In this document: positions 1-9,334 of the stretch, in pieces
Numbering within the stretch: position 1 is the stretch's first letter
Layout of the letters: each line of letters begins with the position of its first letter
Assembly (NCBI GenBank): GCA_963701375.1
Contig: CAVOZT010000002.1
Coordinates: forward strand, 57,866-121,865
Reading direction: 5' to 3'
Length of the DNA stretch: 64,000 nt
DNA from: CAVXTF01 sp963701375
GTDB taxonomy: Bacteria > Actinomycetota > Acidimicrobiia > Acidimicrobiales > CAVXTF01
The notes under the pieces: model-generated
What the model saw: the letters and a program-made list of their open reading frames with translations, nothing else
Database searches by the model: none
Told to the model about the DNA's origin: nothing
Program-made: the position numbers and the translations under genes

Positions 1-245
1 CCGGCCAGCTCGCAGGTGACCCGAGCCCGGGTGAGCGGGCTCGTGAGCACCAACGTGAAGTCGTGGCCGGCAAGCCGCCGGCCGACAGCAATTGCCTGCG
101 TCACTCCCTCGGGCTCGAGCGGGACGTCCGTACGGCCCGTGTGGCGGCGGGTTCGGCTCCATGCCGTCGTTCCGTGCCTGACCGCGACGAGCCGCGCCTG
201 GTTTTCGGAAGCCGGGGCTCCTGCCGGGGTCGCCGAGACGCCCAT
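1..245 (-). CDS. Histidine phosphatase (phosphoglycerate mutase-like) family protein, N-terminal part
   Basis: Only the first 81 codons are inside the window; the gene runs off the left edge. Starting from the ATG at 243-245, the translation contains the branch-1 signature VRHGTTAWS, with the phospho-accepting His of the RHG motif near residue 23. HTGRTDVPL and LTSPLTRARVT follow, as in family members. The family includes phosphoglycerate mutases, cobalamin-pathway phosphatases and broad phosphatases, so the substrate cannot be named from this fragment. It is divergent from the sigma factor gene, across about 390 bp. Confidence 0.8.
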   Translation of the reverse strand, partial: MGVSATPAGAPASENQARLVAVRHGTTAWSRTRRHTGRTDVPLEPEGVTQAIAVGRRLAGHDFTLVLTSPLTRARVTCELA

Positions 246-639
246 CTGAGCATCCGACCATCTGTGGTCGAGGGCTGGCAAACTCGACGGCCCGGGAATG
301 CCGGCATGGGACAGAAGTTGGTGAAGGGGGTAGGAGTAGTGAGGGCGTAGCTGAGGCGCTGCTCGCAGGTGGTCGACGCGTTGCAGAGGGGCATCCTTAA
401 GCCACCGAGCCGGGTACAGGAGACTCACGGCAGGCCTAAAGGAAACTCACGGTTGAGATACAGGCTCGGGCGCCACGATTAGTGGAATGGAGCAGGCACT
501 AAAGGTGTTCCAACTCGGTGGAAAGGTAGGCCCGGACTGATAGGTGGGCCGAATTGGAAAGGCGAAGTAGGACGAGGGACACGGAACCAGCAGACCACAT
601 GAAGCGTGAGACTTTGAACGAGCGACGGAGAACCGAACA
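246..639. other. Intergenic region between divergent genes
   Basis: I see no gene in these 394 bases. Two near-identical 12-mers, GGAGACTCACGG at 419-430 and GGAAACTCACGG at 441-452, lie 22 bp apart in the same orientation. They could be a paired operator site upstream of the sigma factor gene, but I cannot assign a regulator. No convincing -35/-10 pair was found. Confidence 0.3.
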
Positions 640-1479
640 ATGATTGCGAACCGCAGCGGGAGCCTCGACGGGATCCGGTTGTTCCTCGACGACCTTGATC
701 GTCACCCCCTCCCTGGGCCAGAAGAGCAGGTAGAGCTTGCAAAGCGCGTCGCCGCAGGTGACGCGGAGGCCCGCCAGCAGATGATCGCGGCGAACCTCCG
801 GCTCGTCGTCCACTGGGCGCGCCGTTACCAGGACCGCGGCGTCGATTTCGCGGACCTGGTGCAAGAGGGAACGTTCGGCCTCATGCGTGCAGTCGACAAG
901 TTCGATTGGCGTAGAGGGTTCAGGTTCTCGACCTACGCGACTTGGTGGATCCGCCAGGCACTGCAGAGGGCTGTCCAACAGCAGTCAGGGACGATCAGGG
1001 TCCCGATGGAAGTCGCCGAGCAGATCCAGCGAGTGGAGCGCACGACCTCCGAGCTGACCGCCGAGCTCCGTCGTGAGCCGACCAAAGCCGAGATCGCCGA
1101 CGCAGCCGGGGTGAAGGAGAGCGATCTCCCGACCCTGGCCCAGGTCTCGAGGGTGGTTGCCAGCCTCGACCAGCCGGCAGGCAGCGACGGGAACACGCCG
1201 CTCGGCGACCTCGTAGGGGTGCACGACGATCCCTTCGAGGAAGAGGTGGAGCGCGCCATGATCCTGGATCGTGTGAGGGAGGCGGTCGACGCCCTCGACG
1301 GTCTTGAGCGCCAGGTAGTACGGATCCGCTTCGGCCTCGACGGCGACGGGCCTGCATCGCTTCAGACCACGGCCAGCCGGCTCGGGATCGGCGTACGGCG
1401 AGCCCGTCAGGCCGAGGCACGTGCCATGCAGCAACTGGCGGAGCTCGCAGAGCTCGAAGCCGCATACCGCGCAGCCTGA
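640..1479 (+). CDS. RNA polymerase sigma factor, sigma-70 family (RpoD-like group 2)
   Basis: A 279-residue sigma-70 protein without region 1.1. Region 1.2 is at about 9-40. Region 2 is at about 45-115 and includes the core-binding and -10 reading stretch GFRFSTYATWWIRQA. Region 3 follows with TIRVPMEVAEQI, and region 4 is at about 205-265. The region 4 helix-turn-helix is atypical: the usual RERVRQIEARA of principal factors reads VRRARQAEARA here, so -35 specificity may differ. The length and lack of region 1.1 fit a nonessential group 2 factor rather than the main housekeeping sigma. The ATG has GGAG about 12 nt upstream. A strong hairpin follows the stop codon. Confidence 0.9.
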   Translation: MIANRSGSLDGIRLFLDDLDRHPLPGPEEQVELAKRVAAGDAEARQQMIAANLRLVVHWARRYQDRGVDFADLVQEGTFGLMRAVDKFDWRRGFRFSTYATWWIRQALQRAVQQQSGTIRVPMEVAEQIQRVERTTSELTAELRREPTKAEIADAAGVKESDLPTLAQVSRVVASLDQPAGSDGNTPLGDLVGVHDDPFEEEVERAMILDRVREAVDALDGLERQVVRIRFGLDGDGPASLQTTASRLGIGVRRARQAEARAMQQLAELAELEAAYRAA

Positions 1480-1481
1480 TT

Positions 1482-1506
1482 CGGCCGCTTACCCCCTGAG
1501 CGGCCG
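1482..1506 (+). terminator. Hairpin between convergent sigma factor gene and rluD
   Basis: CGGCCGCT at 1482-1489 pairs perfectly with AGCGGCCG at 1499-1506 around a 9-nt loop, immediately after the sigma factor stop codon. There is no U-tract, which is common for high-GC terminators. The rluD stop lies 28 bp beyond it on the other strand, so it may serve both directions. Confidence 0.5.
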
Positions 1507-1533
1507 GTCGCTGCGTCGGCTGGCGCCGGCCAC

Positions 1534-2571
1534 TTACTGCTCTGATTGAGCTGGCCGGTCGGGTTGAGCGGGCTGGCGCCTCAACCTCAGGACCGCGTCC
1601 AGGTCGGCGGGCAATGACGAGGTCCACGAGACGCGCCCTCCCGACGGATGTTCGACGGTCAAGCGGTGAGCATGAAGGAACAGCCGCCCGGGCTCGATAG
1701 GCGGCTCAACCCCGGACATAAGGGGCATAGTGCGGGATCTTTCGCCGTAACGGTCGTCGCCGCCCACCGGGGCTCCGATGGCAGCCATGTGCACGCGGAC
1801 CTGATGTGTACGCCCGGTCTCGAGCTTCGCCTCGATCAGGCAGCATTCGGGTAGGCCCTCAAGACGCTCGATGACCCGGTAAGCGGTGCGGGCCGGACGT
1901 CCCTTCGGTGTGACGGCCATTCGCGTGGCGACGCGCGACGAGCGGCCGACCGCAGCGTCGACGACGCCTGAATCGTGAACGAGCCTTCCCGCCACGAGCG
2001 CCAGGTACTCGCGCCCTGCCTGCCTCGTTCGAAGCTGCTCCGAAAGAGAAGCGGCTGCGGCCTCGGTCCTGGCCACGACCATCAGGCCCGAGGTCCCCTT
2101 GTCGAGTCGGTGGACGATCCCCGGACGGCTCGGATCCCCGGAACCTGAGGCGGCCATCTGGTCGGCTAGCACCGCCAGGTCGGGAAACCGCTCGAGCAGC
2201 CCGTTAACGAGCGTGCCCTCTCGGTGCCCCGCCCCGTGATGGACGACAAGACCAGCCGGCTTGTCCACGACTATCAGTTGATCGTCTTCGTGTACCACCT
2301 CGAACACGACGCTCGCCGCGTCTGCGGCCTTTCCGTGTGCCGCATCTGCTCCTTCTGGCGAAATCTTGGCGTCGGAGATCTGGTCGTAGATGACCTCCAG
2401 GCGCTCGCCCGCGTTCACCTTCTGGCTTCGCTGAAGTACGACGTCTCCGTCGATCCTCACCGCGCCCTCGGACACGAGCTCGGCCGCCACCCGCCTCGAA
2501 AGTCCCGTAAGTGTGCAGAGCGCTCGGTCCACACGCTCGCCGGCTAGGGCTGAGGGCACGACCGCGATCAC
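1534..2571 (-). CDS. rluD: RluA/RluD-family 23S rRNA pseudouridine synthase
   Basis: A 345-residue protein that isomerises uridine to pseudouridine in RNA, most likely in the large-subunit rRNA. An S4 RNA-binding domain occupies about residues 10-65. The catalytic domain follows, with the family motif HRLDKGTSG at 154-162; its Asp157 is the expected catalytic residue. The start is a GTG. It lies 45 bp downstream of lspA on the same strand, and the lspA-rluD pairing is common in bacteria. The exact target uridines (RluD type versus other RluA members) cannot be read from the sequence. Confidence 0.9.
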   Translation of the reverse strand: MIAVVPSALAGERVDRALCTLTGLSRRVAAELVSEGAVRIDGDVVLQRSQKVNAGERLEVIYDQISDAKISPEGADAAHGKAADAASVVFEVVHEDDQLIVVDKPAGLVVHHGAGHREGTLVNGLLERFPDLAVLADQMAASGSGDPSRPGIVHRLDKGTSGLMVVARTEAAAASLSEQLRTRQAGREYLALVAGRLVHDSGVVDAAVGRSSRVATRMAVTPKGRPARTAYRVIERLEGLPECCLIEAKLETGRTHQVRVHMAAIGAPVGGDDRYGERSRTMPLMSGVEPPIEPGRLFLHAHRLTVEHPSGGRVSWTSSLPADLDAVLRLRRQPAQPDRPAQSEQ

Positions 2572-2615
2572 AGAAGATCCTTCCGACTCATCGGGCCCCG
2601 CATCTGGCGCCGCAC

Positions 2616-3191
2616 CTAACCCCGCGTCGGGGCCGGTTGATCGGCCTCGGGCTTGGGTGGGATCGGCTCACACGATGCGCGCTCGGGCGGGGACCTCCAA
2701 AGAAGCAGGACCAACAGGATGCTCCCCACCACCACGCAACTGTCCGCGACGTTGAACGTCGGCCAGAAGTGGAGCGCTATGAAGTCGACGACGGCCCCGT
2801 GATTCGACCTGAACACCCGGTCCGACAAGTTGCCCAGAGCGCCACCGATCACGAGGCCGAGAGAGGCGGCCACCGCATTCGACCCGGCGCGGCGGACCAT
2901 CACGACGAGGATCGCGACCACGACGACGGCGGCCGCTCCGATCACGGGGGCCCAACCCTGAGCGAAGCTGAAGGAGCTTCCAGAGTTGTACTGGAGCACG
3001 AAATCGAGCTTCCAGAACACGTGGATCTCGCCGCGGGCCAGACGGGAAACGGCCCACGATTTGGTCAGCTGGTCTGCCGCCACAACGCAGCAGGCGACGA
3101 CACCTGCTACGGCGAGCCGTTTTGCACCGTGACGGCGGGGTGCCGGCTCGTTCAGCGGCGGTGAAGTCCCCCGCTCTTGCACGCCATGCAC
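2616..3191 (-). CDS. lspA: Lipoprotein signal peptidase (signal peptidase II)
   Basis: An integral-membrane aspartyl protease that cleaves signal peptides from prolipoproteins. The 191-residue product has four hydrophobic segments after a basic N-terminus. The family signatures are visible: DQLTK at 40-44, the NxG stretch NSGSSFS near 69-75, GGALGNLSDR with Asp124, and FNVADS with Asp150; the two Asp residues form the catalytic pair. The GTG start at 3191 overlaps the end of the upstream traR-like gene by 40 bp. Another GTG three codons in is possible, and no ATG exists before the first membrane helix. Confidence 0.92.
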   Translation of the reverse strand: MHGVQERGTSPPLNEPAPRRHGAKRLAVAGVVACCVVAADQLTKSWAVSRLARGEIHVFWKLDFVLQYNSGSSFSFAQGWAPVIGAAAVVVVAILVVMVRRAGSNAVAASLGLVIGGALGNLSDRVFRSNHGAVVDFIALHFWPTFNVADSCVVVGSILLVLLLWRSPPERASCEPIPPKPEADQPAPTRG

Positions 3192-4231
3192 AGACGGACG
3201 TAAGGAAGGGCCCGAAGCCGCGCCTTAGGGATCGCCTCGTGGCAGTTGTCGCACACTCCGTAAGTGCGGTCCTCGATCGCTGCGAGAGCGACGTCTATCT
3301 GCGCGATGGTGGCCTGCGCCTGGGCGGCGAGCGTCAGGTCCCTTTCGCGGTCGACCGCAACCGTCCCGCCCTCTCCCGACTCCTCGTCGAACTGCACGTC
3401 GCCAGGCTCGCGTTCTAGAGCGAGAGATTCGGCTTCGGCTCGGAGGTCGGTCATCTGACTGAGGTAGGTCGCGCGCTCTTCATGCAACAACTTGCGCTGC
3501 TCTTCTAGGAATTTCGGCTCGGACGCGTAAGGACCCGGGGACCTTTTTGGCGGAGCCGTCGTGGTCTTGGTCGCAGCCTTCATCGAACGTGGTGCCTTGG
3601 TAGTCGTCGTAGCTCCCTGTGCTTGTGGTTTCGTGGCGATCTCGTCTGTTTGAGATCCGCTCCGGTCAGATGTCGCCGGTGCCTCGGCCGCTGCGGCGGC
3701 GGCACGAACCGGGGGCTTCGCCGTCTTGGCGGCGGATGCCGGTTGAGCTTTCTCAGGTGTAGCGGACTTCGTCGGAGCTTTCGGTGCAGCGCTCTTAGCG
3801 GGCTTGGTGAGAACCTTCGCAGCCGCCTTGGCGGGTGTTTTGGGCGGTGTCGTCTTGGCAGGTGTCGTCTTGGCCGGAGACGCCTTCGTCGGAGGCGCTT
3901 TCGCGGCTGTCGCCTTGGTCGCAGATGTCTTGGTCGGTGTCGCCTTGGTCGATGTCGTCTTGGTTGCTGTGGTCGTCTGCTTCTTCGCCGCTTGGGCAGG
4001 CCGCTTCGCTTTGGCCGCCGACGACGCCGAGGCCGCCGAGCTCTTGGTCGAAGGTGCTTTCTTAGCCACGGCCTTGGACGTCGCCACCTTGGGCGCGACC
4101 TTCTTCGACTGTGCGCCCTTGGACTGGGCGCCCCTGGACGGAGCCACCTTGGACTGGGCGCCCTTTGACTGAGCGGCCTTCGGGCTCGATGCCCGCGCGG
4201 CGCTCACCCGGCGCTCCGATGGAGGTCGCAA
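3152..4231 (-). CDS. DksA/TraR-type C4 zinc-finger protein with long Lys/Ala/Thr-rich N-terminal tail
   Basis: A 359-residue protein in two parts. Residues 1 to about 230 are a low-complexity array of Lys, Ala, Thr, Ser and Pro in repeats such as KGAQSK, KATPTK and KTTPAK. The array resembles eukaryotic histone H1 tails and the C-terminal tail of actinobacterial HupB. The last 120 residues are a TraR/DksA-like module: a coiled-coil stretch starting at KFLEEQRKLL, then a C4 zinc finger with CxxC pairs at 327/330 and 348/351. DksA-like proteins bind the RNA polymerase secondary channel, and the tail could bind nucleic acid; both roles are inferred here. It precedes lspA and rluD and overlaps lspA. 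The TTG start at 4231 is uncertain. Confidence 0.8.
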   Translation of the reverse strand: MRPPSERRVSAARASSPKAAQSKGAQSKVAPSRGAQSKGAQSKKVAPKVATSKAVAKKAPSTKSSAASASSAAKAKRPAQAAKKQTTTATKTTSTKATPTKTSATKATAAKAPPTKASPAKTTPAKTTPPKTPAKAAAKVLTKPAKSAAPKAPTKSATPEKAQPASAAKTAKPPVRAAAAAAEAPATSDRSGSQTDEIATKPQAQGATTTTKAPRSMKAATKTTTAPPKRSPGPYASEPKFLEEQRKLLHEERATYLSQMTDLRAEAESLALEREPGDVQFDEESGEGGTVAVDRERDLTLAAQAQATIAQIDVALAAIEDRTYGVCDNCHEAIPKARLRALPYVRLCMACKSGGLHRR

Positions 4232-4531
4232 GGTTGCTCAACGTTGCCCGTCATCGCGTGCTCACCACCGATCCGAGTCCACCCGTCGCGCGAAGGTGGG
4301 CGACCATATCAGCTCCCGGCGACGGCAAATCCGCAACAGCACTAGCGGTCGCTTTCTTCCCACCGGGCCGATTTTCTCGGCCTTGCCCTGTTGCCTGTCA
4401 CTTTGGTCGGCCACTTTGGTCGGCCACTTTGCTCGGCCACTTTGCTTTGCCGCCCCTTGTGCCGGGCACCCCGGCAAGACGCCGGAACAAGCTGAATCCG
4501 CGACTCCATGCTCCGCCTACGCTTGAGCGCC
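4232..4531. other. Intergenic region between the divergent traR-like gene and ileS
   Basis: Three hundred bases without a supported gene. They must hold the promoters for both flanking genes, but I could not pick out confident -35/-10 boxes. I looked for a T-box leader, which some actinobacterial ileS genes carry, and did not find its conserved core. The main structure is the 13-bp tandem repeat at 4398-4449. Confidence 0.4.
4398..4449. repeat. Tandem repeat, 13-bp unit, four copies
   Basis: The unit CCACTTTGGTCGG is repeated four times head to tail: copy 1 differs at its first base, copy 3 at one base and copy 4 at three. The repeat sits about 80 bp upstream of the ileS start codon. Confidence 0.85.
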
Positions 4532-7500
4532 ATGGCCGCGCCTTATCCCGAGGTTTCGCAGCAGCCTGATTACCCCGCGCTCGAAGAACGCGTGCTCGCG
4601 TTCTGGGCGGAAGACGGCACGTTCGCGGCTTCGGTAGAGGCCCGGGCCGGGGGCGAAAACGAGTACGTGTTTTACGACGGCCCGCCATTTGCGAACGGAC
4701 TCCCCCACTACGGGCATCTGCTGACCGGCTTCGTGAAGGACGCAGTACCCCGTTACCAGACGATGCGTGGCAGGCGAGTCGAGCGCCGTTTCGGGTGGGA
4801 CTGCCACGGACTTCCCGCAGAGATGGAGGCCGAGAAAGAGCTCGAGATGACCGGGCGCGCGGCGATCATGAGTTACGGGATCGCACGCTTCAACGACTAT
4901 TGCCGCTCTCTCGTGCAACGGACCACCGACTCATGGGAACGGTACGTGACCCGCCAGGCGCGCTGGGTCGATTTCGCACGCTCGTACCGCACCATGGACC
5001 TGCCGTACATGGAAAGCGTCATGTGGGCGTTCAAGCGTCTCTACGAGAACGGCCTCATCTACGAGGGGGAAAGGGTCCTCCCGTACTGCTGGGAGTGCGA
5101 GACCCCGCTTTCGAACTTCGAGACCCGACAAGACGACGCGTACCGCCCGCGTGAGGACGAGGTGGTGACGGTCGCGTTCAAGCTCGACCCGCTCGATCAG
5201 CTCGACCGTTCTCGGGGCGAAGAGCGCGACGAGGACCCGATCGACGGGGCGCTCCACCTGCTCGTGTGGACGACGACACCCTGGACGCTTCCTTCGAACC
5301 TGGCGCTCGCGGTCGGAAACGACATCGTTTACTCCGTGTATGACGTAGACGGGGACCTCGTGGTTCTCGCAGAGGCCCGTGAGGGGGCGTACGAGGAGCT
5401 GATCGGCGAGCGCGAGCCGGTGGCGAAGGTGACGGGCGACCGTCTCGTCGAGCGGACGTACCGCCCGCTTTTCGATTTCTTCGCTGACGAGCCGAACGCT
5501 TTTCGCGTCCTTGCAGGCGACTTCGTCGCCGTCGACGAGGGCACCGGCATCGTGCACATGGCTCCGGGGTTCGGCGAAGAGGACTACGACCTGTGCCGCG
5601 CTGGCCGGCATCGCAGTCGTCTGCCCGGTGGACGACCAGGGTCGGTTCACGGGAGAGGTCCCTCCGTACGCGGGGCGCAACGTCTTCGCCGCCAACGCGG
5701 CAATCCGCCACGACTTGAAAGCTCTTGGTGTGCTCGTCTCGACCGAGAGCTACACCCACAGCTATCCCCACTGCTGGCGCACGGACACGCCTCTCATCTA
5801 CAAGGCGGTCGATTCGTGGTTCGTAAAGGTGATCGCCATAAGGGAACGGATGATCGAGCTCAACGAGCGGATCAACTGGATCCCCGGGCACGTGAAAGAC
5901 GGGGCGTTCGGCAAGTGGCTCGAGCAGGCTCGCGACTGGTCGATAAGCCGCAACCGGTTCTGGGGAGCACCCATACCTGTTTGGCAGAGCGACGACCCCC
6001 GGTACCCGCGTATCGACGTGTACGGGAGCCTCGACGAGCTCGAACGCGACTTCGGTGTCCGGCCGACCGATCTCCACCGCCCCGCTATCGACGAGCTGAC
6101 GCGCCCGAATCCCGACGACCCGACAGGACGCTCGACCATGAGACGTACGGGCGACGTTCTCGACTGCTGGTTCGAGTCGGGTTCGATGCCCTTCGCCCAG
6201 GTCCACTACCCGGTCGAGAACGCGAGCTGGTTCGAAGGGCACTTCCCCGCGGACTTCATCGTCGAGTACATCGGCCAGACGCGTGGCTGGTTCTACACGA
6301 TGCATGTCCTGTCGACGGCACTGTTCGACCTGCCGCCTTTCGAGAATTGCGTCGTACACGGCATCATCCAGGGCGACGACGGTCGGAAGATGTCCAAGCA
6401 CCTGGGGAATTACCCCGACCCAGACATGGTCTTCGCGCGATGGGGCGCCGACGCGATGCGGTGGTTCTTGCTGTCGTCTTCGGTGCTCAGGGGCCAGGAC
6501 CTCGTGGTTCACGCGCGCGGTTTCGAAGACGCGGTCCGCCACGTGCTCAACCCGATCTGGAACACGTGGTACTTCTTGTCCCTCTACGCGAACGTCGACG
6601 ACATCCGGGGCGAGCATCGCAGTACGGCCCGCGGAGTGCTCGACCGGTACATGCTCGCGAAGACTGCGGCGCTCGTCGCGGACGCAACCGACCACATGGA
6701 CAGCTACGACCTGTTCGGCGCTTGTTCGGACGTCGTCTCTTACCTCGACGCGCTCACCAATTGGTACGTGCGGAGGAGCCGTGACAGGTTTTGGCGCGCT
6801 CGAGACGGATCACCGGAGGTGGAGAGCGACAAGCGTGACGCCTACGACACCCTCTCTACGGCGCTCTCGACCCTGTGCAGGGTTGTGGCCCCCCTTCTTC
6901 CGATGCTCGCCGAGTCCGTCTACCAGGGTGTCACCGGTGAGCGGAGCGTCCATCTCGCCGACTGGCCGTCCTCGGAGGAGCTCGTATCCGACCCCCGCCT
7001 CGTCGACGAGATGGAGCTCGTGCGCGAGGTCTGCTCGGCAGGCCACGCGATCCGCAAGGCGAGCAACAAGCGACTGAGGCTGCCGCTTCAAAGCCTGATG
7101 GTCGCCGGGCCCAGGGCAAACGAGCTCCGTGAATACGTCGATCTCATCAAGGACGAAGTGAACGTCAAAGAGGTCGTTCTCACAGATGACGTCACTGGTG
7201 TGGCAGACGAGGTTCTGACCGCATTGCCCGGCGCGATCGGCCCACGCCTCGGTGAGCAGACCCAGAAGGTCATCGCTGCGGTGAAGCGAGGTGAATGGTC
7301 GCGCCGCGACAACGGCGAGATCGAAGTCGCCGGCTCGGTGCTTTTCGAATCCGAGTACACGTTGATGCTCCGCCCCCGTGACCCGGCTGCTTCGAGGGCG
7401 CTACCGGACAGAGCAGGCGTGGTCGGGCTCGACATAGAGACGACCGAGGACCTCGAACGCGAGGGACTTGCCCGCGACGTGGTCCGTCTCGTTCAGTCGG

Positions 7501-7676
7501 CGAGGCGCGACGCCGGACTGCACATCTCGGACCGCATCAACCTGGAGCTCTCCCTGCCCGAGCCGATGGCCAAAGCCGTGGAGGAGCACCGGACGCGCGT
7601 GATGGAGCAGACACTGGCAGTCGACCTGACGGTCAAGGTCGCCGACTCGGTCAGGATCGACCTCAGCCTGGCTTAG
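4532..7676 (+). CDS. ileS: Isoleucyl-tRNA synthetase (one-base frameshift in this sequence)
   Basis: Charges tRNA-Ile with isoleucine. The class I signatures are present: PHYGH (HIGH box) at 58-62 and KMSKH near residue 620. The CP1 editing domain lies between them and includes WTTTPWTLPSNLA and EGTGIVHMAPGFGEEDY. The frame breaks near 5600-5606: the N-terminal part runs in one frame to DLCRA, and the rest continues in the next frame from AGIAVVCPVD. Removing one G restores a 1,047-residue protein of normal size. The ATG at 4532 is chosen because the conserved domain begins at once; an in-frame ATG at 4508 would add eight residues. It is the only long plus-strand gene between the minus-strand blocks. 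Confidence 0.93.
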
Positions 7677-7746
7677 CGCTAGCGGATTACGGCTTAGCCC
7701 GCTTGGGCTTGCGGTGTGGGCTGGCGGTGTGGCGCTAGCGGATTAC
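7676..7746. repeat. 15-bp direct repeat at the convergent ends of ileS and divIVA
   Basis: GCGCTAGCGGATTAC occurs at 7676-7690, starting at the last base of the ileS stop codon, and again at 7732-7746, where it supplies the divIVA stop codon. The two copies are 56 bp apart. Confidence 0.8.
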
Positions 7747-8877
7747 CCCGCTGCCCGCTTGGCGAGACTCTCGTCCAGGGGCGAACATCTGGCGTTGGTG
7801 TCCCGAGGCCGATCGATCAGAGGAGCCGCGAGGAACGGGTTGGTCCCTCGGCACCGTCGGTCGGGCCGCGAACTCGTCGTCCGGAACCTCGAGATCGTCC
7901 AAGTCGGAGCCCTGGCGTGACGTCACAGGGACCTGCTCGGTCGGAAGCCCCGAGATGCCCACGTCGTCGCGCGACGCTCGCACGGTCTCGCGCTCGGTTG
8001 TCTCTTCGCTCGCGCGACGACCGGTCGTGCCGCCGGCTCCCCGCCGGTCGTCCTCGTCACTTGCGGCTCTGTCGTCCGTCACGCTCGACTCTGCAACGCG
8101 CTTCGACGCCGGCGCCGAATCGCCTTCGGTCGCGGCCCCGCCACCAGCTTGCTCGGACGGCACGACCCGATCTCTCACCTTGGGTTGCGGCTGGTCCGTC
8201 GCGCCCAAGGCGTGCGAGCCTGCGGACTTCGGCGGCTGAACGTGCTCGTCAACCCACGCGAGCATCTCGGTGAGCGCCTCTCGGATTCGCGTGCGCTCAA
8301 CCTCGAGGTGGCGCGCGATCGTCTCCACGTCAGCAACCAGCTCGGCTCGATGCGAGTCGAGTCGTTTCACCTCTTCGCGAAGGCTTCGCTCCGCATCCTC
8401 GGTCATCACACGAACGTGCTCTTCGGCGTCGGCGACGATGTTGCGCGCCCGCGCCTCTGACGTGGCGACAAGATCGCTCGCCTCACGCTCGGCTTCCTGG
8501 CGCGTCTGGTCCAGGAACTTCTGCGCGAGCAGCAGAGTGCGCTGTAGCGAGTCGTCGGCGACCTCCGAATGCTCGGCCTGCTCACCCTTCTGCGCTTGCT
8601 GGGCCAGCTGTGCCTGTTGAGTGCGGCGAGCCTGCTCCAATTGCTGTTCGAGGCTCGTCGCGCGTTCGGTCGCCTGCTTCACACGATCCGAAGCAAGTCG
8701 CACCTGTTCTTGAAGAGCCTCTGCCTCGACCGCCACACGTTCCAGGTACTCGTCGACGTCGTCCATGTGGTACCCGCGAAGAGTCGTACGGAACTCGACG
8801 GTTCGGAGGCTGTCGATGCTCGGCTTGGCCGCAGCCTGCGAGCCACTCGCCTGTTCGTTTGGTGGGGAGCTGTCCAT
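7735..8877 (-). CDS. divIVA: DivIVA-domain protein
   Basis: A 380-residue protein. The N-terminal DivIVA lipid-binding region at about 22-50 reads IDSLRTVEFRTTLRGYHMDD. It is followed by a heptad-rich coiled coil to about residue 210 and a long acidic, Pro/Arg-rich disordered tail. In actinobacteria DivIVA (Wag31) assembles at curved membrane and directs polar growth and septum placement. It is the last gene of the dcw cluster, after yggT, as in many Gram-positive bacteria. Its tail is longer than in typical Wag31 proteins, so a regulatory variant is possible. Confidence 0.88.
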   Translation of the reverse strand: MDSSPPNEQASGSQAAAKPSIDSLRTVEFRTTLRGYHMDDVDEYLERVAVEAEALQEQVRLASDRVKQATERATSLEQQLEQARRTQQAQLAQQAQKGEQAEHSEVADDSLQRTLLLAQKFLDQTRQEAEREASDLVATSEARARNIVADAEEHVRVMTEDAERSLREEVKRLDSHRAELVADVETIARHLEVERTRIREALTEMLAWVDEHVQPPKSAGSHALGATDQPQPKVRDRVVPSEQAGGGAATEGDSAPASKRVAESSVTDDRAASDEDDRRGAGGTTGRRASEETTERETVRASRDDVGISGLPTEQVPVTSRQGSDLDDLEVPDDEFAARPTVPRDQPVPRGSSDRSASGHQRQMFAPGRESRQAGSGVIR

Positions 8878-8982
8878 GCGTGGATGCTACCGAAGCCACC
8901 GACTTCTCCGGTGGACGCCCCGGTTGTCCTGTGAACGCTCCCGCGTCTCCGGCGGACGCCCCCGGGTTGCGACCGGACCCTC

Positions 8983-9300
8983 TCAGGTAAGCCTGTCGAT
9001 CACGGGCACTGCGATGATCTGCAACCCGAGGAACACGATGATGAACGCGAGGTCGATCGGCAGCGCCGTCCGCGGGAGCAAGCGACGTATCGGCGACACG
9101 ACGGGCTCCACGAGACGTCCGAGCCCGTAACGAATGCGAGCCCAGATCGACCTCGGGTCGAGCGGGAACCAGGTGAGGACCGCATAAAGGATCATCACCA
9201 GGAGGTAGACCTCGACCACGGAGACGAGAGTCGTCCGGAGTGGGTCGCCACCCTGGAGCCCGAGCACGCCGACGAGCTGCCCTCGGGGCCAAAAAGTCAT
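8983..9300 (-). CDS. YggT family membrane protein
   Basis: A 105-residue protein with two hydrophobic segments, one near residues 25-45 around VEVYLLVMILYAVLTW and one near 80-100. The conserved PVVSPIRRLLP lies between them. This matches the YggT family, whose members sit next to sepF in many dcw clusters and are linked to division or osmotic stress, without a defined biochemical activity. It lies between sepF and divIVA, 34 bp after sepF, and is presumably in the same transcript. Confidence 0.88.
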   Translation of the reverse strand: MTFWPRGQLVGVLGLQGGDPLRTTLVSVVEVYLLVMILYAVLTWFPLDPRSIWARIRYGLGRLVEPVVSPIRRLLPRTALPIDLAFIIVFLGLQIIAVPVIDRLT

Positions 9301-9334
9301 GACGATGTTGCCGGCTCGCAGGTCGGCGGACCGG

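Noticed and set aside
16..394. Short frames on both strands near the left edge
   Set aside because: Only the minus-strand frame ending at 245 has a protein signature (histidine phosphatase); the others overlap it and look random.
4398..4449. CRISPR array
   Set aside because: The units are contiguous 13-mers without spacers, and no cas genes are in the window; the same applies to the other short arrays.
4232..4531. T-box riboswitch upstream of ileS
   Set aside because: I looked for the conserved T-box core and specifier-stem context and found neither.
5580..5620. Programmed ribosomal frameshift in ileS
   Set aside because: There is no slippery heptamer with a downstream pseudoknot that I can support, and similar breaks in many unrelated genes point to sequence error.
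5178..6695. A 505-codon minus-strand frame inside ileS
   Set aside because: It is fully antisense to conserved IleS sequence and contains no recognisable motif.
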